From positions 199,271 to 263,270 of the forward strand of contig BDDD01000183.1 in the NCBI GenBank assembly GCA_001972305.1: a stretch of DNA of 64,000 nucleotides, in the 5' to 3' direction. Source of the DNA: Cephalotus follicularis (Eukaryota; Streptophyta; Magnoliopsida; Oxalidales; Cephalotaceae). Shown piece after piece: positions 21,066 through 31,366 of the stretch. The number at the start of each line of letters is the position of its first letter. Position 1 is the stretch's first letter. Position numbers and translations under genes: made by a program. The notes below the pieces were generated by a model. It saw only the letters and a program-made list of their open reading frames with translations. It was not told the origin of the DNA and did no database searches.

Positions 21066-22391
21066 TCCTGGGTTAACAATTCTGATATAGGTCCTGTTTG
21101 GGCCTCAATTTAAATGTAATTAACTTGGCCTCCATATGGATGATTAAAACAATCAATCCTGGCCTTATATACAATTACATTTCAGAAACTAAACAAGTAT
21201 GCACTCCTTGTGTGAGTTGCACATGAATGACTATGGTATGCTAATTACCTTGTTGAATCCTTGAATTGCTACTGTCTTTTACTATTGTTGCTGTATATGC
21301 TACTACTAATTAGTATATACTAGTGAGTGTTCATAAACACTATTGTTTCCATATTTCAAGGGTAAACCAAACTAAGTTCTATAAGCACAGATATGGATTT
21401 TTACTACTGGTTTCAAAATGAAAACTTATTGCCAATGATTTACTGTTCTCCTGCTATGCGAGGTACCTACTGGTTTGTTCTCCAATCAGGGAACCATTAT
21501 TGTATTGATATCATTTTCTTCCTATGAGATGTACGATCAATGAATTGTTAAATGTTTCTAAAGAAAACAACTTTTATATTGCATACCATTGATATATGTA
21601 ATATTACTACTGAATTGATTGTCTATGTTATTGCCGATTAGTCGAGTGATGGCAGATGTCACTGGCTAACGGAGGTGGTCCTATGTGCCAGGAGTTGGCT
21701 AGAGTACACACCCAAACTGTCTGCAATGCAGATCTTATTGTTAAACTGCCCGCTAATACCGGTAGTAAATGTTACCTTATCTATCATCTTCGGACTGTAG
21801 GGTGATAGTTAGGTGGTGCACAGTTGGTGCTAGGAGTTAGCGACATGTGACACCCAAACCACAGTATGAATTGATTGTACCCTTGTGCGGTATTCTTGCA
21901 TTGTATTGTCTATGGCCACTTGGCATGGTTGCTTATATATTGGAATACTTAAATGTTATTTTAATAAAAAATGTCATACATGTTGCATTCATATATTCCT
22001 TAGCATACATTATCTTCCTACTTAGCCAAGTGAGGACAATGGCTAACCCCTACAATTTCAGATTAAGCAAAGACGTTGGAGGGTGCTGCTGAAGCTTTTG
22101 GAGAGCTTCTTTCTATCTTAAGGTTGTTATTTTTATGATGTAATATATTGTAATGAACGGTTCATACCCCGTGATGCTGTTGTACTTTCCTTATGTATAA
22201 GGATATTGTTGGATTGTGCCTGCACGTAGTATGGGCTGCATGCGGATGACTTGTATTTTATATTCCAGTTTATTGAATGCTTTCGCTTATATAATGAATT
22301 GTTGAATGGAATGCTGGAATATTATATTTATTTCTGATATCCCCACATATGCTTGTGTCTAATGGAACTGAAGGGCGGAGTGTGACAAGCA

Positions 22392-22403
22392 TGGTATCAG
22401 AGC
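22392..22403 (+). other. Primer-binding site of element C
   Basis: TGGTATCAGAGC lies 4 bases after the end of the 5' LTR. It is complementary to the 3' end of plant initiator tRNA-Met, the usual primer of Ty3/gypsy elements. Confidence 0.93.
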
Positions 22404-22491
22404 ATATTCCATATATGCTAGCTGGGATAAGTTTCTCAGAAATTAATTGAAATGTTTCCTAATGATTATGTCATTCCATATAGGAAACCGA

Positions 22492-25400
22492 ATGGACCTA
22501 CGAAGAGGTAGAAGAGGAAGGCGTAGAGCCGACGAAGGTGTCAATGCACCGCCAGTACCTAGAAATGACCCGGCAGTGAATGAAGGAGTGAATGTTCCTC
22601 CAGTGCGAGGCGAGAGGAGTAACTTTGACCGCATGGCTGACCTCTTTCAACAACAAATGCAAGCTAATGCGTCGAACATGGAACAGATTCGGCAAATGTA
22701 CGAGGCTAACCGTACCTATCAGCAAGCACTTGAAGCTTGTCATATTGGTGGTTTTGGCCGAGATATGGAGCGGTTCATGAGACAGAATCCTCCGACATTC
22801 AATGGTGAGCTGAATGCTACTGTGGCCGACCAGTGGATTAGAGACCTGGACAAAATATTTGCTGCCTTGGAATGTACCGATGAGCAGAAACTCAACTTTG
22901 CTGTATACCGCTTATGGGGCGAGGCTACTTACTGGTGGGAAAGGACTGAAGCAAAATGGGAATCTCGTGGACTTGACCGGACTTGGGACAGATTTCAGTC
23001 TGAGTTTCTGGAGGCTTATGTGCCACAGATAGAGCGTGACCGATGGGAGACAGAACTGATGGAGTTACGTTAGGGAGACATGACGGTAGCTCAGTACTAG
23101 ACCAGATTTGTGGAGCTGGCAAGACATATACCTTATCTTGTGGAGGGTGAATCACGGATGATCCGAAGGTTTCTAAAATGCCTTCGACCGGACATCAGAT
23201 CTAAACTGTTGATGTTGCAGCTGACCTCTTTTGTAGATGTTGCTGAGAGGGCGATGATTCTGGAGGCAGATGCGAATGAAAGGAGAGCAGAGCGGTCCCA
23301 TACTAATCAACTGAGGGCCGCACAGTCACAGGGACGGGGAAGTAATAATCCTGCTAAGTCAACAAAGTCTGACAACAGAGGTCAAAGAGGTTCTCGACGC
23401 AGAAATTCACGATCAAGATTTCCTAACCGAAGCGGTCAACAGAATGCGGGTGGATGTACTTTTTGTGGTCGCCAGAACCATGATGAGACCGAGTGCTGGA
23501 AGAAGATGGGGAAATGCTTGAGATGTAGTTCACAAAATCACATGCTGAATAATTTCCCAATGATGAGGGATCAAGCACATGGCCAACAAGGAAGTGCGGG
23601 TGCTAGTGGTAGTGTTGCGGCTGCTCAACCGCGGAAGGACACCGGGAAAGGGATTGTGAAAGGTAGGGTCTACACCTTATCTAAATATTACGTGCCAGAA
23701 TCTACTACTGTTGTGGGAGGTACTATTTATATATCTGGCATACTAGCTCATGTATTGATTGACCCTGGTGCGACGCATTCATTCATTGCATCTGAATTTG
23801 CTCGCAATTTGCATGGTATTACTTCTAGACTACCTTATGTATTGGAGGTGAGTACTTCTGCGGGTACTTGTCTTCTATCTGACACCACGATGATGAAAGA
23901 TTGTGAGATCATGGTAGCTGGAATCCAATTATCTGCTAACTTGATAGTGTTACCTATCCAGGATTTTGATGTAATCTTGGGGATGGACTGGCTGTATGCT
24001 CATCATGCTTGTGTTGATTGCTACAGCAAGATAATGACATTTTACCTTCATGATGGGACTGAGTGCAAGTTTATCGAGGAGAAGAATGTTTCTGCTCCGA
24101 TCATTTCATACACTCGAGCACAGAAGTATCTCAAGCAAGGATGCGAAGGCTATTTGGCGTATGTGATTGATCATACGAAAGGTACGCCTAGTATTGAACA
24201 AGTGCCTGTTGTATGTGAATTTTCTGATGTGTTTCCAGATGAACTCACTTCGTTGCCACCGGAGAGGGATATAGAGTTCAGTATTGAGCTGTTGCCTAGA
24301 ACTGCTCCTATATCCAGAGCACCGTACCGAATGGCTCCTGCCGAATTGAAGGAGTTGAAGGTTCAATTACAGGATTACCTTGATAAGGGCTTTATCAGAC
24401 CGAGTGTATCTCCGTGGGGAGCACCGGTTCTGTTTGTGAAAAAGAAGGATGGATCGATGTGGCTATGTATCGACTACAGGCTGCTAAATCAAGTAACGGT
24501 GAAGAACAAGTATCCTCTGCCACATATTGAGGAGTTGTTCGACCAATTGCAAGGCTAAACTGTATTCTCCAAACTTGACCTAAGAACAGGTTATCATCAA
24601 TTGAGGATCAGAGAGGGTGATGTGGAGAAAACCGCATTTCGAACAAAATATGGGCATCACGAATTTCTGATACTGCCGTTTGGTTTGACAAATGCTCCTG
24701 TAACCTTTATGTGTCTGATGAACAAAGTGTTCCAACCTTATCTTGACCAGTTTATCGTTATATTCCTAGATGACATCCTGATTTATTCGAAGAGCATTGA
24801 AGAACACATGCAACACTTGAGAATTGTATTGCAGACACTACGGAAGGAACAACTATACACCAAATTCAGCAAGTGCAAATTTTGGTCGGATCATGTGACT
24901 TTCCTTGGTCACATTGTGTCGAGTGAAGGATTGTCGGTGGATCCTTTGAAGATTGCGAGTATTGTTTATTGGCCCCAACCGAGGAACGTTACTGAGGTTC
25001 GTAGTTTCTTGGGATTGGCTGGCTACTACCGAAGGTTCATCAAGGGATTTTCGAAGCTTCCTACACCACTGACACAGTTGACTCAGAAGAAGTCAAGTTT
25101 TGTGTGGGATGATTCTTGTGAGGCAAGTTTCCAAGAGTTGAAGAGTCGATTGATTTCGGCCCCAGTATTGGCATTACCGGAGGGCAATGAGGGTTTCACC
25201 GTCTATACTGATGCTTCTAGGAAGGGATTAGGATGCGTTCTTATGCAACATGGTAGAGTGATTGCATACGCGTCAAGGAAGTTAAAACTGTACGAGGAAA
25301 ATTATCCCGCACACGATCTTGAGTTGGCAGCCATAGTGTTTGCCTTGCAGAAATGGAGGCACTACCTCTACGGTGCTCAATTTGAGATCTTTACTGACCA

Positions 25401-25593
25401 TAAGAGTTTGAAGTATTTGTTCTCCCAGAAGGAGCTCAACATGAGACAGAGGCGATGGGTGGAATTCTTTAATGACTACAACTGCAACATTCAATACCAC
25501 CCCGGGAAGGCGAATGTAGTGGCTGATGCGCTGAGTCGCAAGGCAATGATTGCTGGAGCAATGGTTTCACAGTGGAAGCTATTGGAGGAATAA
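22492..25593 (+). pseudogene. gag-pol of element C (gag, protease, RT, RNase H), stop-interrupted
   Basis: This is one continuous reading frame from ATG 22492, which begins MDLRRGRRGRR; the upstream in-frame ATG at 22447 lies in leader sequence. It is broken by TAG 23071-23073, TAG 23098-23100 and TAA 24556-24558. The gag core (WWERTEAKWESRG) is followed by a zinc knuckle CTFC-H-C (about 23,455-23,496) and a second knuckle that has lost its last Cys (CLRC-H-F, about 23,518-23,557). Protease has DPGATHSF (about 23,761), RT has [10 protein letters not shown] (24,762), and RNase H has TVYTDAS, HDLELAA and [10 protein letters not shown] (25,199-25,410). The final TAA comes from fusion to LTR sequence after KLLEE. 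The lineage is chromovirus, Tekay/Del-like. It is not functional. Confidence 0.95.
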
Positions 25594-25858
25594 GGTTGTT
25601 ATTTTTATGATGTACTGTATTGTAATGAACGGTTCATACCCCGTGATGCTGTTGTACTTTCCTTATGTATAAGGATACTGTTGGATTGTGCCTGCACGTA
25701 GTATGGGCTGCGTACGGATGACTTGTATTTTATATTCTGGCTTATTGAATGCTTCCGCTTATATATGAACTGTCGAATGGAATGCTAGAATATTATATTT
25801 ATTTATGATATCCCCACATATGCTTGTGTCTAATGGAACTGAAGGGATGGGTGTGACA
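25594..25858 (+). mobile_element. Remnant of 3' LTR of element C
   Basis: It aligns with the last 265 bases of the 5' LTR (from about 22,122: AAGGTTGTTATTTTTATGATG) to the terminal TGTGACA. The fusion point with pol is at TAAGG, where 5' LTR and junction share the bases. Confidence 0.93.
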
Positions 25859-25911
25859 CCTGTAATGGGCTGAACTGAGATGATGAGACTTTAGTTGTAC
25901 CAACATCCCCG

Positions 25912-26290
25912 GATAATATGAGGAGATGCAGCCTGTGTGGCTGGTTTGATGATTTATAGAGTCTGTGTGAGCAGTCAGAGGAGACACAGCCTGTGTGGTC
26001 ATTCAGATTAGACATAGCCTATGTGGCTAGTCAGATGAGATACCGTCTATGTGTCAAGTCAGAGGAGATAGAGCCTATGTGACCAGTCAGAAGAGACATA
26101 GCCTGTGTGGCCAGGCAGAGGAGACATAGCATGTGTGGCTTGTCAGAGCAGATACCGCCTGTGTGGACAGTCAGAGGAGACACGGGCTGTGTGGCAAGTC
26201 GTAGGAGATACAGCCTGTGTAACTAGTCATATGAGATATGCAGCCTGTGTGATGATACGCAACCTGTGTGGATGGTTTATTGATGCAGCG
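25912..26290 (+). repeat. 27-28-bp minisatellite in G1
   Basis: Imperfect tandem units of about 27-28 bp built on CAGCCTGTGTGGCTAGTCAG and GAGGAGAYA. G3 has a longer array of the same unit (42,895-43,485). The unit is part of the LTR, not an inserted satellite, since it occupies the same place in both. Confidence 0.85.
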
Positions 26291-26985
26291 CCTATGTGGC
26301 TACTCTGCACGGATGATACAAGGATGATGATGATATGATATATGATTATGGCGTCCCCAAATATTATGATCTTTTGGGGCACATTCTTTGATCACCTCCG
26401 TAACCTCTAATGTTATTATGTACTTTGACATTATCGTGGATGCGGAGCTCTTATTCGTGTATGCAGTTTATTCAGTGGATTTTGGTGTGGAAGCAACAGG
26501 GAAGCATTTGTCCCCACTCACTTTGTTATTTGGACTAGTCTTCTCTTATCTACATTTCAGTAGAGATAGTAGATGGAAAGCTACTTGATTCCACCACCCC
26601 TGAAACAGTTAGGTCGACAGAGGCAGACCACGGGTATGGACATTATTCGCTGGAAATTCAGGCCTGTTTCAAATGCATGGATTGGGTATGTGGAAATTTT
26701 GATTGTTAATATATATTTTGAACATACATGTTATGTATGGCTAAAATACTCATGTCCTCCATGTAAAAAACATTACACTAGTTGTTTAGCATAAAAATGT
26801 GTTGATTTTAATGCATTATTTGTGATATTTTTATGCTTGGAATAGACTACTTTGGTTGTGTTATATTGATTTTCAGCTACAAGTGTTTAATCACCAAAGT
26901 GCAAGAATACTACCCAAAAGTGTGCAAAATCGGAGTTAAAAGTGTAAAGGTTGAAGAAATGCCAAATTCTGCAAAAAACAGGGCA

Positions 26986-27333
26986 AAAGCGTCGATGTCT
27001 TTCATTCAAGTCGATGTCTTTTCTGGGTTGGACAAATCGCGTCGATGTCTTTAGAAGAAGTCGACGTCTTTTCTGGAAAATGCAACAATCTTCAAAGAGC
27101 TATGAAAAAGAAGTCGACATCTTTTCATAAAGAAGTCGACGCCTTCCATGCAGATCGACGTTTTTCACACAACACATCGATGTCTTTCAACAAAATTGTC
27201 CTGTAACTTTTGACCAAAAGAAGTCAACGTCTTTGGAAAAGAAGTCGACGCCTTTCACTCGCATCTCAGCAAAGTCGCGATTTTTACACAAAGAAGTCGG
27301 TGCCTTTTTAAAAGAAGTCGACGTCTTCCTCTG
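26986..27333. repeat. AAGTCGACGTCTT-type array in the Athila LTR
   Basis: About a dozen copies of a motif with consensus GAAGTCGACGTCTTT and variants (GTCGATG, ATCGACG, GTCAACG) lie irregularly over 350 bp. The core GTCGAC is the same as in families A, D, F and K, but the flanks differ. Most copies also contain an overlapping GACGTC. Confidence 0.85.
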
Positions 27334-27413
27334 CAGCAGAAATAGAAAGTTCAGATTTTTGCCATATTTTGTAACTAGGATTGCTTTTATTCCGTTTTTG
27401 ATCAACTTAGTAG

Positions 27414-27421
27414 TATATAAA
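27414..27421 (+). promoter_or_regulatory. TATA box of Athila LTR
   Basis: TATATAAA lies about 80 bp downstream of the motif array and upstream of the leader. It is the only good TATA consensus in this LTR. Confidence 0.5.
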
Positions 27422-27689
27422 CAATGTTATTTCGGCAGAAACAAATATGTAGAGTGTAAGGTAGTAAGTAGAGTAGTAGAGAGGTTGTAGAACCCTAATT
27501 TCTTTCATTAATTTAGTTTTTCTTTCACAATGTCTAGTAACTAAACTTTTTAAGGTTTTGGGGAAGAACAAAGCCTAGATTGTTATTGTTTCAATTTCAT
27601 CAATAAAAATCCTTGAATATTTGATTTGTTCTTCAATATTTCTGCCTTCACACACACTTTGTCTGTCTGATTAAATGTTGCAAACTTAA

Positions 27690-30119
27690 ATGATCAAATT
27701 CCTGTTATCCTTGGTAGACCTTTCCTCGCTACAAGCAATGCGTTAATCAATTGTCGAAACGGTCTGATGAGATTAAGCTTCAGAAATACATCTGTGGACT
27801 TCAATGTGTTCCGATTAGGTAAGCATGCCGGTGATTTCGATGAATTAAATGCAATCCATACCTTTCCCGATTATATTGAGACGCAATTCGATATTGATTT
27901 TGATGGAAATTTCAATGATTGCATGCGGGATTTAGAGGATGGCGATGGAGGTGATTTCGTTGATGTGTTTAGTATGCATCCATTAGAGCCAGTGGGCCCC
28001 TTGTCCGCATCCTTGCCTAAACCATCAATTGAGGAGCCTCCAAAACTCGAACTTAAAGAATTGCCCTCTATGTTGAAATACTCATTTCTAGGTGAAAACC
28101 AAACTCTTCCTGTTATTATTTCATCCGATCTTACTCCCAGTCAGGAAGAGGAGGTTATTGACCTACTCAAAGAAAACAAAGAGGCAATTGGTTGGACGAT
28201 GGCTGACATCAAAGGAATTAGCCCTTCCATTTGCGAGCATCGCATAAATCTCATAGAAGGATCCAAACCTTCTAGAGAACCTCAGCGAAGAGCAAATCCC
28301 TTGATGAAAGAAGCCATCCAAAAAGAGATTCTGAAGTGGCTGCACAATGGGATCATTTATCCCATTTCGGATAGTCAATGGGTGAGTCCAGTCCACATTG
28401 TTCCAAAGAAATCCGGAGTAACGGTAGTGCAATCCTCCACCGACGATTTACTTCCTACGAAAATCCAAACCGGATGGAGGGTGTGCATTGACTACCGAAA
28501 GTTGAATACAGCAACTTGGAAGGACCATTTTCCCCTTCCATTTATCGATCAAATGCTTGATAGGTTAGCTGGTCATGAGTATTATTGTTTTCTTGATGGG
28601 TACTCCGGATACAATCAAATTCCCATCGCTCCGCAAGATCAAGAGAAAACCACGTTCACATGCCCTTTTGGAACATTTGCTTACCGACGCATGCCGTTTG
28701 GCCTATGCAACGCTTCCGCTACCTTCCAAAGGTGCATGATGAGTATTTTCTCTGACATGGTGGAAGATTTTCTTGAAGTATTTATGGATGACTTTTCTGT
28801 ACATGGTTCCTCCTTTTCTCAATGCCTTCATCACCTAAAATTAGTACTCGAAAGAAGTCGAGAGAAGAATTTAGTGCTTAATTGGGAAAAGTGCAATTTC
28901 ATGGTGAAGAAAGGGATCGTTCTTGGACATATAGTGTCAAAAGAAGGAATTCCAGTTGATAAAGCAAAAATTGAAGTCATCAAGCATTTGCCTCCACCTC
29001 GTAATGTGAAAGATATCCGAGCATTCCTAGGACATGCTGGTTTTTATCGAAGGTTCATCAAGGATTTTAGCAAGGTCGCACGCCCCTTGACCTCGCTCCT
29101 TGCGAAGGATCAAGATTTTGTTTTCTCTGATGAGTGCCTTGTAGCATTTGACCGCTTAAAGAAGGAGCTCACTTCCGCTCCTATCATTCATGCACCCATT
29201 TGGACTGAGCCTTTTGAGATCATGTGCGACGCTTCCGATAGTGCCATTGGAGCTGTTCTCGGACAAAGAATGAATAAACTACCTCACGTCATTTATTATG
29301 ATAGTAGAACCCTTTCCGATGCACAATTGAATTACACGACTACTGAGAATGAATTCTTAGCTGTGGTCTTTGCTCTCAAGAAATTTTCGTTCATATCTTT
29401 TAGGATCACATGTCATCGTGTATACTGATCATGCTGGGATTCGGCATCTCATGAGTAAAAAGGATGCAAAAGCACGTCTTATTCGGTGGGTTCTACTTCT
29501 TCAAGAGTTTGACGTTGAGATTCGAGACAAGAAAGGAACTGAGAATTTAGTAGTCGACCATTTATCCCGACTTCCAAATCCACCCGAAGTCCATGGTCTG
29601 ATTAATGAGAGTTTTCCGGATGAGCACATTCTGCGCATTGAGAGGGAACCATGGTATGCGGAAATTGTGAATTATCTTGTTACGAGAAATGTCCCTTCAG
29701 ATTGGTCCGCTCAAGTTCGGCATAGGTTTCTGTCGCAAGCAAAACATTATTATTGGGATGATCCTTATCTTTTTAAAGCATGTCCGGATTTGATTTTGCG
29801 AAGATGTATTCCTGATCATGAGCATCGCTCGATTTTATCTTTTTGTCATGATCAAGCATGTGGTGGACATTTCGGCCCGACCAAGACAGCGGCTAAGGTC
29901 TTACAATGTGGTTTTTATTGGCCGACGATTTTTAAAGATGCATTTCAGTACTGTAAGGCTTGTGCTTCGTGTCAAGCTTTAGGCCGTGTGACGAAACGAA
30001 ATACGATGCCTTTGACACCGATTTTGACGGTCGAGATCTTTGATGTGTGGGGTGTTGATTTTATAGGTCCGTTTCCCAATTCGTTTGGGAACTTATACAT
30101 TCTTCTAGCTGTTGATTAC
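27690..30119 (+). pseudogene. Athila pol (protease linker, RT, RNase H, partial integrase)
   Basis: In-frame codons begin near 27,690 (VILGRPFLATSNALINCRNG, the segment after protease), upstream of the first ATG at 27767. RT has WVSPVHIVPKKSG, MPFGLCNASATFQRCM and FMDDFSVHG (about 28,785). RNase H has MCDASDSAIGAVL and [12 protein letters not shown] one-base T insertion in the run near 29,383-29,386 shifts the frame; reading resumes in the next frame with [16 protein letters not shown] and continues to about 30,119. Integrase keeps its HHCC zinc region (H near 29,868, C near 29,970) and the first catalytic Asp (DVWGVDF), then stops at LLAVDY where G LTR sequence begins. Two lesions, a frameshift and a truncation, make it inactive, although RT itself is open. 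Confidence 0.93.
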
Positions 30120-30238
30120 CATTATAGTTATAATGGATGTCAAGGGAATGGATTAAGTCTGGAAGAAATGAAATTAAGTTCAAATTTACAAGGCTCGTTC
30201 GAATGAGTTATTTCTTTGAAGAACGGGTCGTGTCAGTT

Positions 30239-30250
30239 TGGTATCAGAGC
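30239..30250 (+). other. Primer-binding site of element G
   Basis: TGGTATCAGAGC starts 4 bases after the 3' end of LTR G1 and matches initiator tRNA-Met. It shows that G1 is a 5' LTR and that 30,236-31,142 is the internal domain. Confidence 0.92.
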
Positions 30251-31123
30251 ATAGGTTTGGGATTCTACGGGACAGACATGAATGGTGATATTTTGTTGCA
30301 TCCTACGAAGAAATGATGCCCTGTGGTTATGAAAGAGGACGTGGCCGGCCCTAGGATACATGATCAATAGGTTCAGTCGATGGCAGTTGCCGATATTCCA
30401 GCAGTGCAGTTTGTTACATGGATGTCATTACCTTCCCCCCCAGCAGTTGTAAGTGGTCAGTCTGAGTTGATGCAAGCAATCACATTACTAGCTCAAACAT
30501 TAGGGACTGCTAGATCCCAGCCTTTACCTATAGAATGCATGCAGGGCTTGGAAGCTATAACTTCCGAGGAAATAGGAGATCCTACTGATATAAAGTCATG
30601 GTTGAATAATGTAAAGCGATATTGAGCAGATTGGAATTGCCGATGATTCGAGAGTTTGGCATGCATCTTTCTTCATGTAAGAGGGTGCCTTTCACTGATA
30701 GGAAGTCCTCCAGGATAGATATGGGAATCCAACAGAGATTTCTTGGAAGTATTTAGACGAAATTTTCGTTAGCACTTCTTCCCTTCCATATATGTTCAAG
30801 AGAGTGCAAGGCCAAGACGCGGAGTTGTTATAGATATGGTTAGGTTGGACACATCATGAGAGATTGGCCGCAACTGCCACCCAGTTCAACAGTGGCATCG
30901 GGATCAGAACCTATTGATAGGTAGAGGTACAGTACAAGCAAGGAAATAGTCAAACGTGATGAAGATCAAACATACGACACCACAGGGTAGTAACCCCAGA
31001 ATTGGCAGTGGCTGCTAGCCAGGTAGACCTGTGGCAACCGTCAAAGTTATGTTTTGATCAGAGTTGAGGCCCTCTCAACTCCTGATGTGGCAGTATGAAT
31101 GTAAATTTTGGGAACAAAATTCT
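30251..31123 (+). pseudogene. Degenerate gag of element G; no pol
   Basis: The internal domain is under 1 kb. Translation from 30380 gives a gag-like region (GDPTDIKSWLNNVKRY) ending in a TGA at 30,623-30,625. Further gag similarity lies downstream in shifted frames (SWKYLDEIFVSTSSLPYMFKR near 30,748). A zinc-knuckle relic near 30,825 has Cys replaced at two positions (C-YRYG-H-W). No protease, RT, RNase H or integrase is present before the polypurine tract, so G is a non-autonomous element or an old internal deletion. The coding remains are too broken to define a start. Confidence 0.7.
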
Positions 31124-31139
31124 AAAAGGGTGGGGGGGA
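31124..31139 (+). other. Polypurine tract of element G
   Basis: AAAAGGGTGGGGGGGA lies 3 bases upstream of the 3' LTR start TGTAACACCCCG. This confirms the right edge of the internal domain. Confidence 0.88.
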
Positions 31140-31366
31140 TATTGTAACACCCCGTATCTCTACAAGGTGGATCCTCTCTGCTAGAGTTGGCTTTGTCTTT
31201 TTGAAGGAGACACTACAGTGGTGGAGATGTATCTCCCGGATTGGTTAAAGAGCTATTTTGGTATGATCTTGGATATCCCCTATGGGGTGTATGAGGATCC
31301 TTTGATAATTGCCATTCTAAATCCTTCTAGAAGCTTCATTGTTAGTGTCCCAGAGGTTGTTAGCTC

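Larger units (their letters stand above)
19824..22387 (+). mobile_element. 5' LTR of element C (2,564 bp)
   Basis: It starts TGTAATAACCGCAATTTC and ends GGAGTGTGACA, followed by the primer-binding site. A TATA-like CTTTATATCAG lies near 20,308. A putative intron runs from 20445 (GGTAAGC) to the acceptor CTAACCCCTACAATTTCAG ending at 22061. Palindrome clusters lie at 19,975-20,053 and 20,953-21,065. Confidence 0.93.
19824..25858 (+). mobile_element. Element C, family-A Ty3/gypsy with 3' deletion
   Basis: A full insertion bounded by TGTAATAACC and GGGTGTGACA, with the TSD CCTGT on both sides (19819-19823, 25859-25863). Order: 5' LTR, primer-binding site, gag-protease-RT-RNase H in one frame, then a direct jump to the last 0.27 kb of the 3' LTR. 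Integrase, chromodomain, polypurine tract and most of the 3' LTR are deleted. Because both TSDs are intact, the deletion happened after integration or was present in the integrated copy. Confidence 0.95.
26783..27680 (+). mobile_element. 5' LTR and leader of Athila element T
   Basis: The left end is set by the loss of alignment to G3. The right end is approximate, where pol-like codons begin (about 27,690). The segment holds an AAGTCGACGTCTT-type array, a TATATAAA box and an AATAAAA signal near 27,602. A leader rich in T and A is typical of Athila LTRs. No primer-binding site is visible, so the true LTR end has been deleted. Confidence 0.65.
26783..30119 (+). mobile_element. Element T, truncated Athila-type Ty3/gypsy
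   Basis: It inserts into G1 after CTAGT (G3 shows the uninterrupted site near 49,045). It begins TGTTTAGCATAAAAATG. The LTR is joined to the end of the protease-linker, followed by RT, RNase H and the N-terminal half of integrase, then directly to G LTR sequence. Gag, the rest of integrase, the 3' region and the 3' LTR are missing, together with about 0.4 kb of host LTR. The pol sequence ([31 protein letters not shown]) is characteristic of Athila. Confidence 0.9.
14662..30235 (+). mobile_element. 5' LTR of element G (G1), interrupted by four insertions
   Basis: It starts TGTAACACCCCGTATCTC at 14662 and ends CGGGTCGTGTCA at 30235, directly before a primer-binding site. LTR pieces are 14662-15199, 15617-15902, 18717-19818, 25864-26777 and about 30120-30235. 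They are separated by a Cassandra-like LTR, solo LTR F1, element C and Athila element T. The pieces align in order with G2, G3 and G4. About 0.4 kb of LTR (present in G3 at about 49,045-49,490) is missing at the T insertion. Reassembled length is near 3 kb, which is very long. It contains GC-rich and 27-28-bp tandem arrays but no ORF that I can support. Confidence 0.88.
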
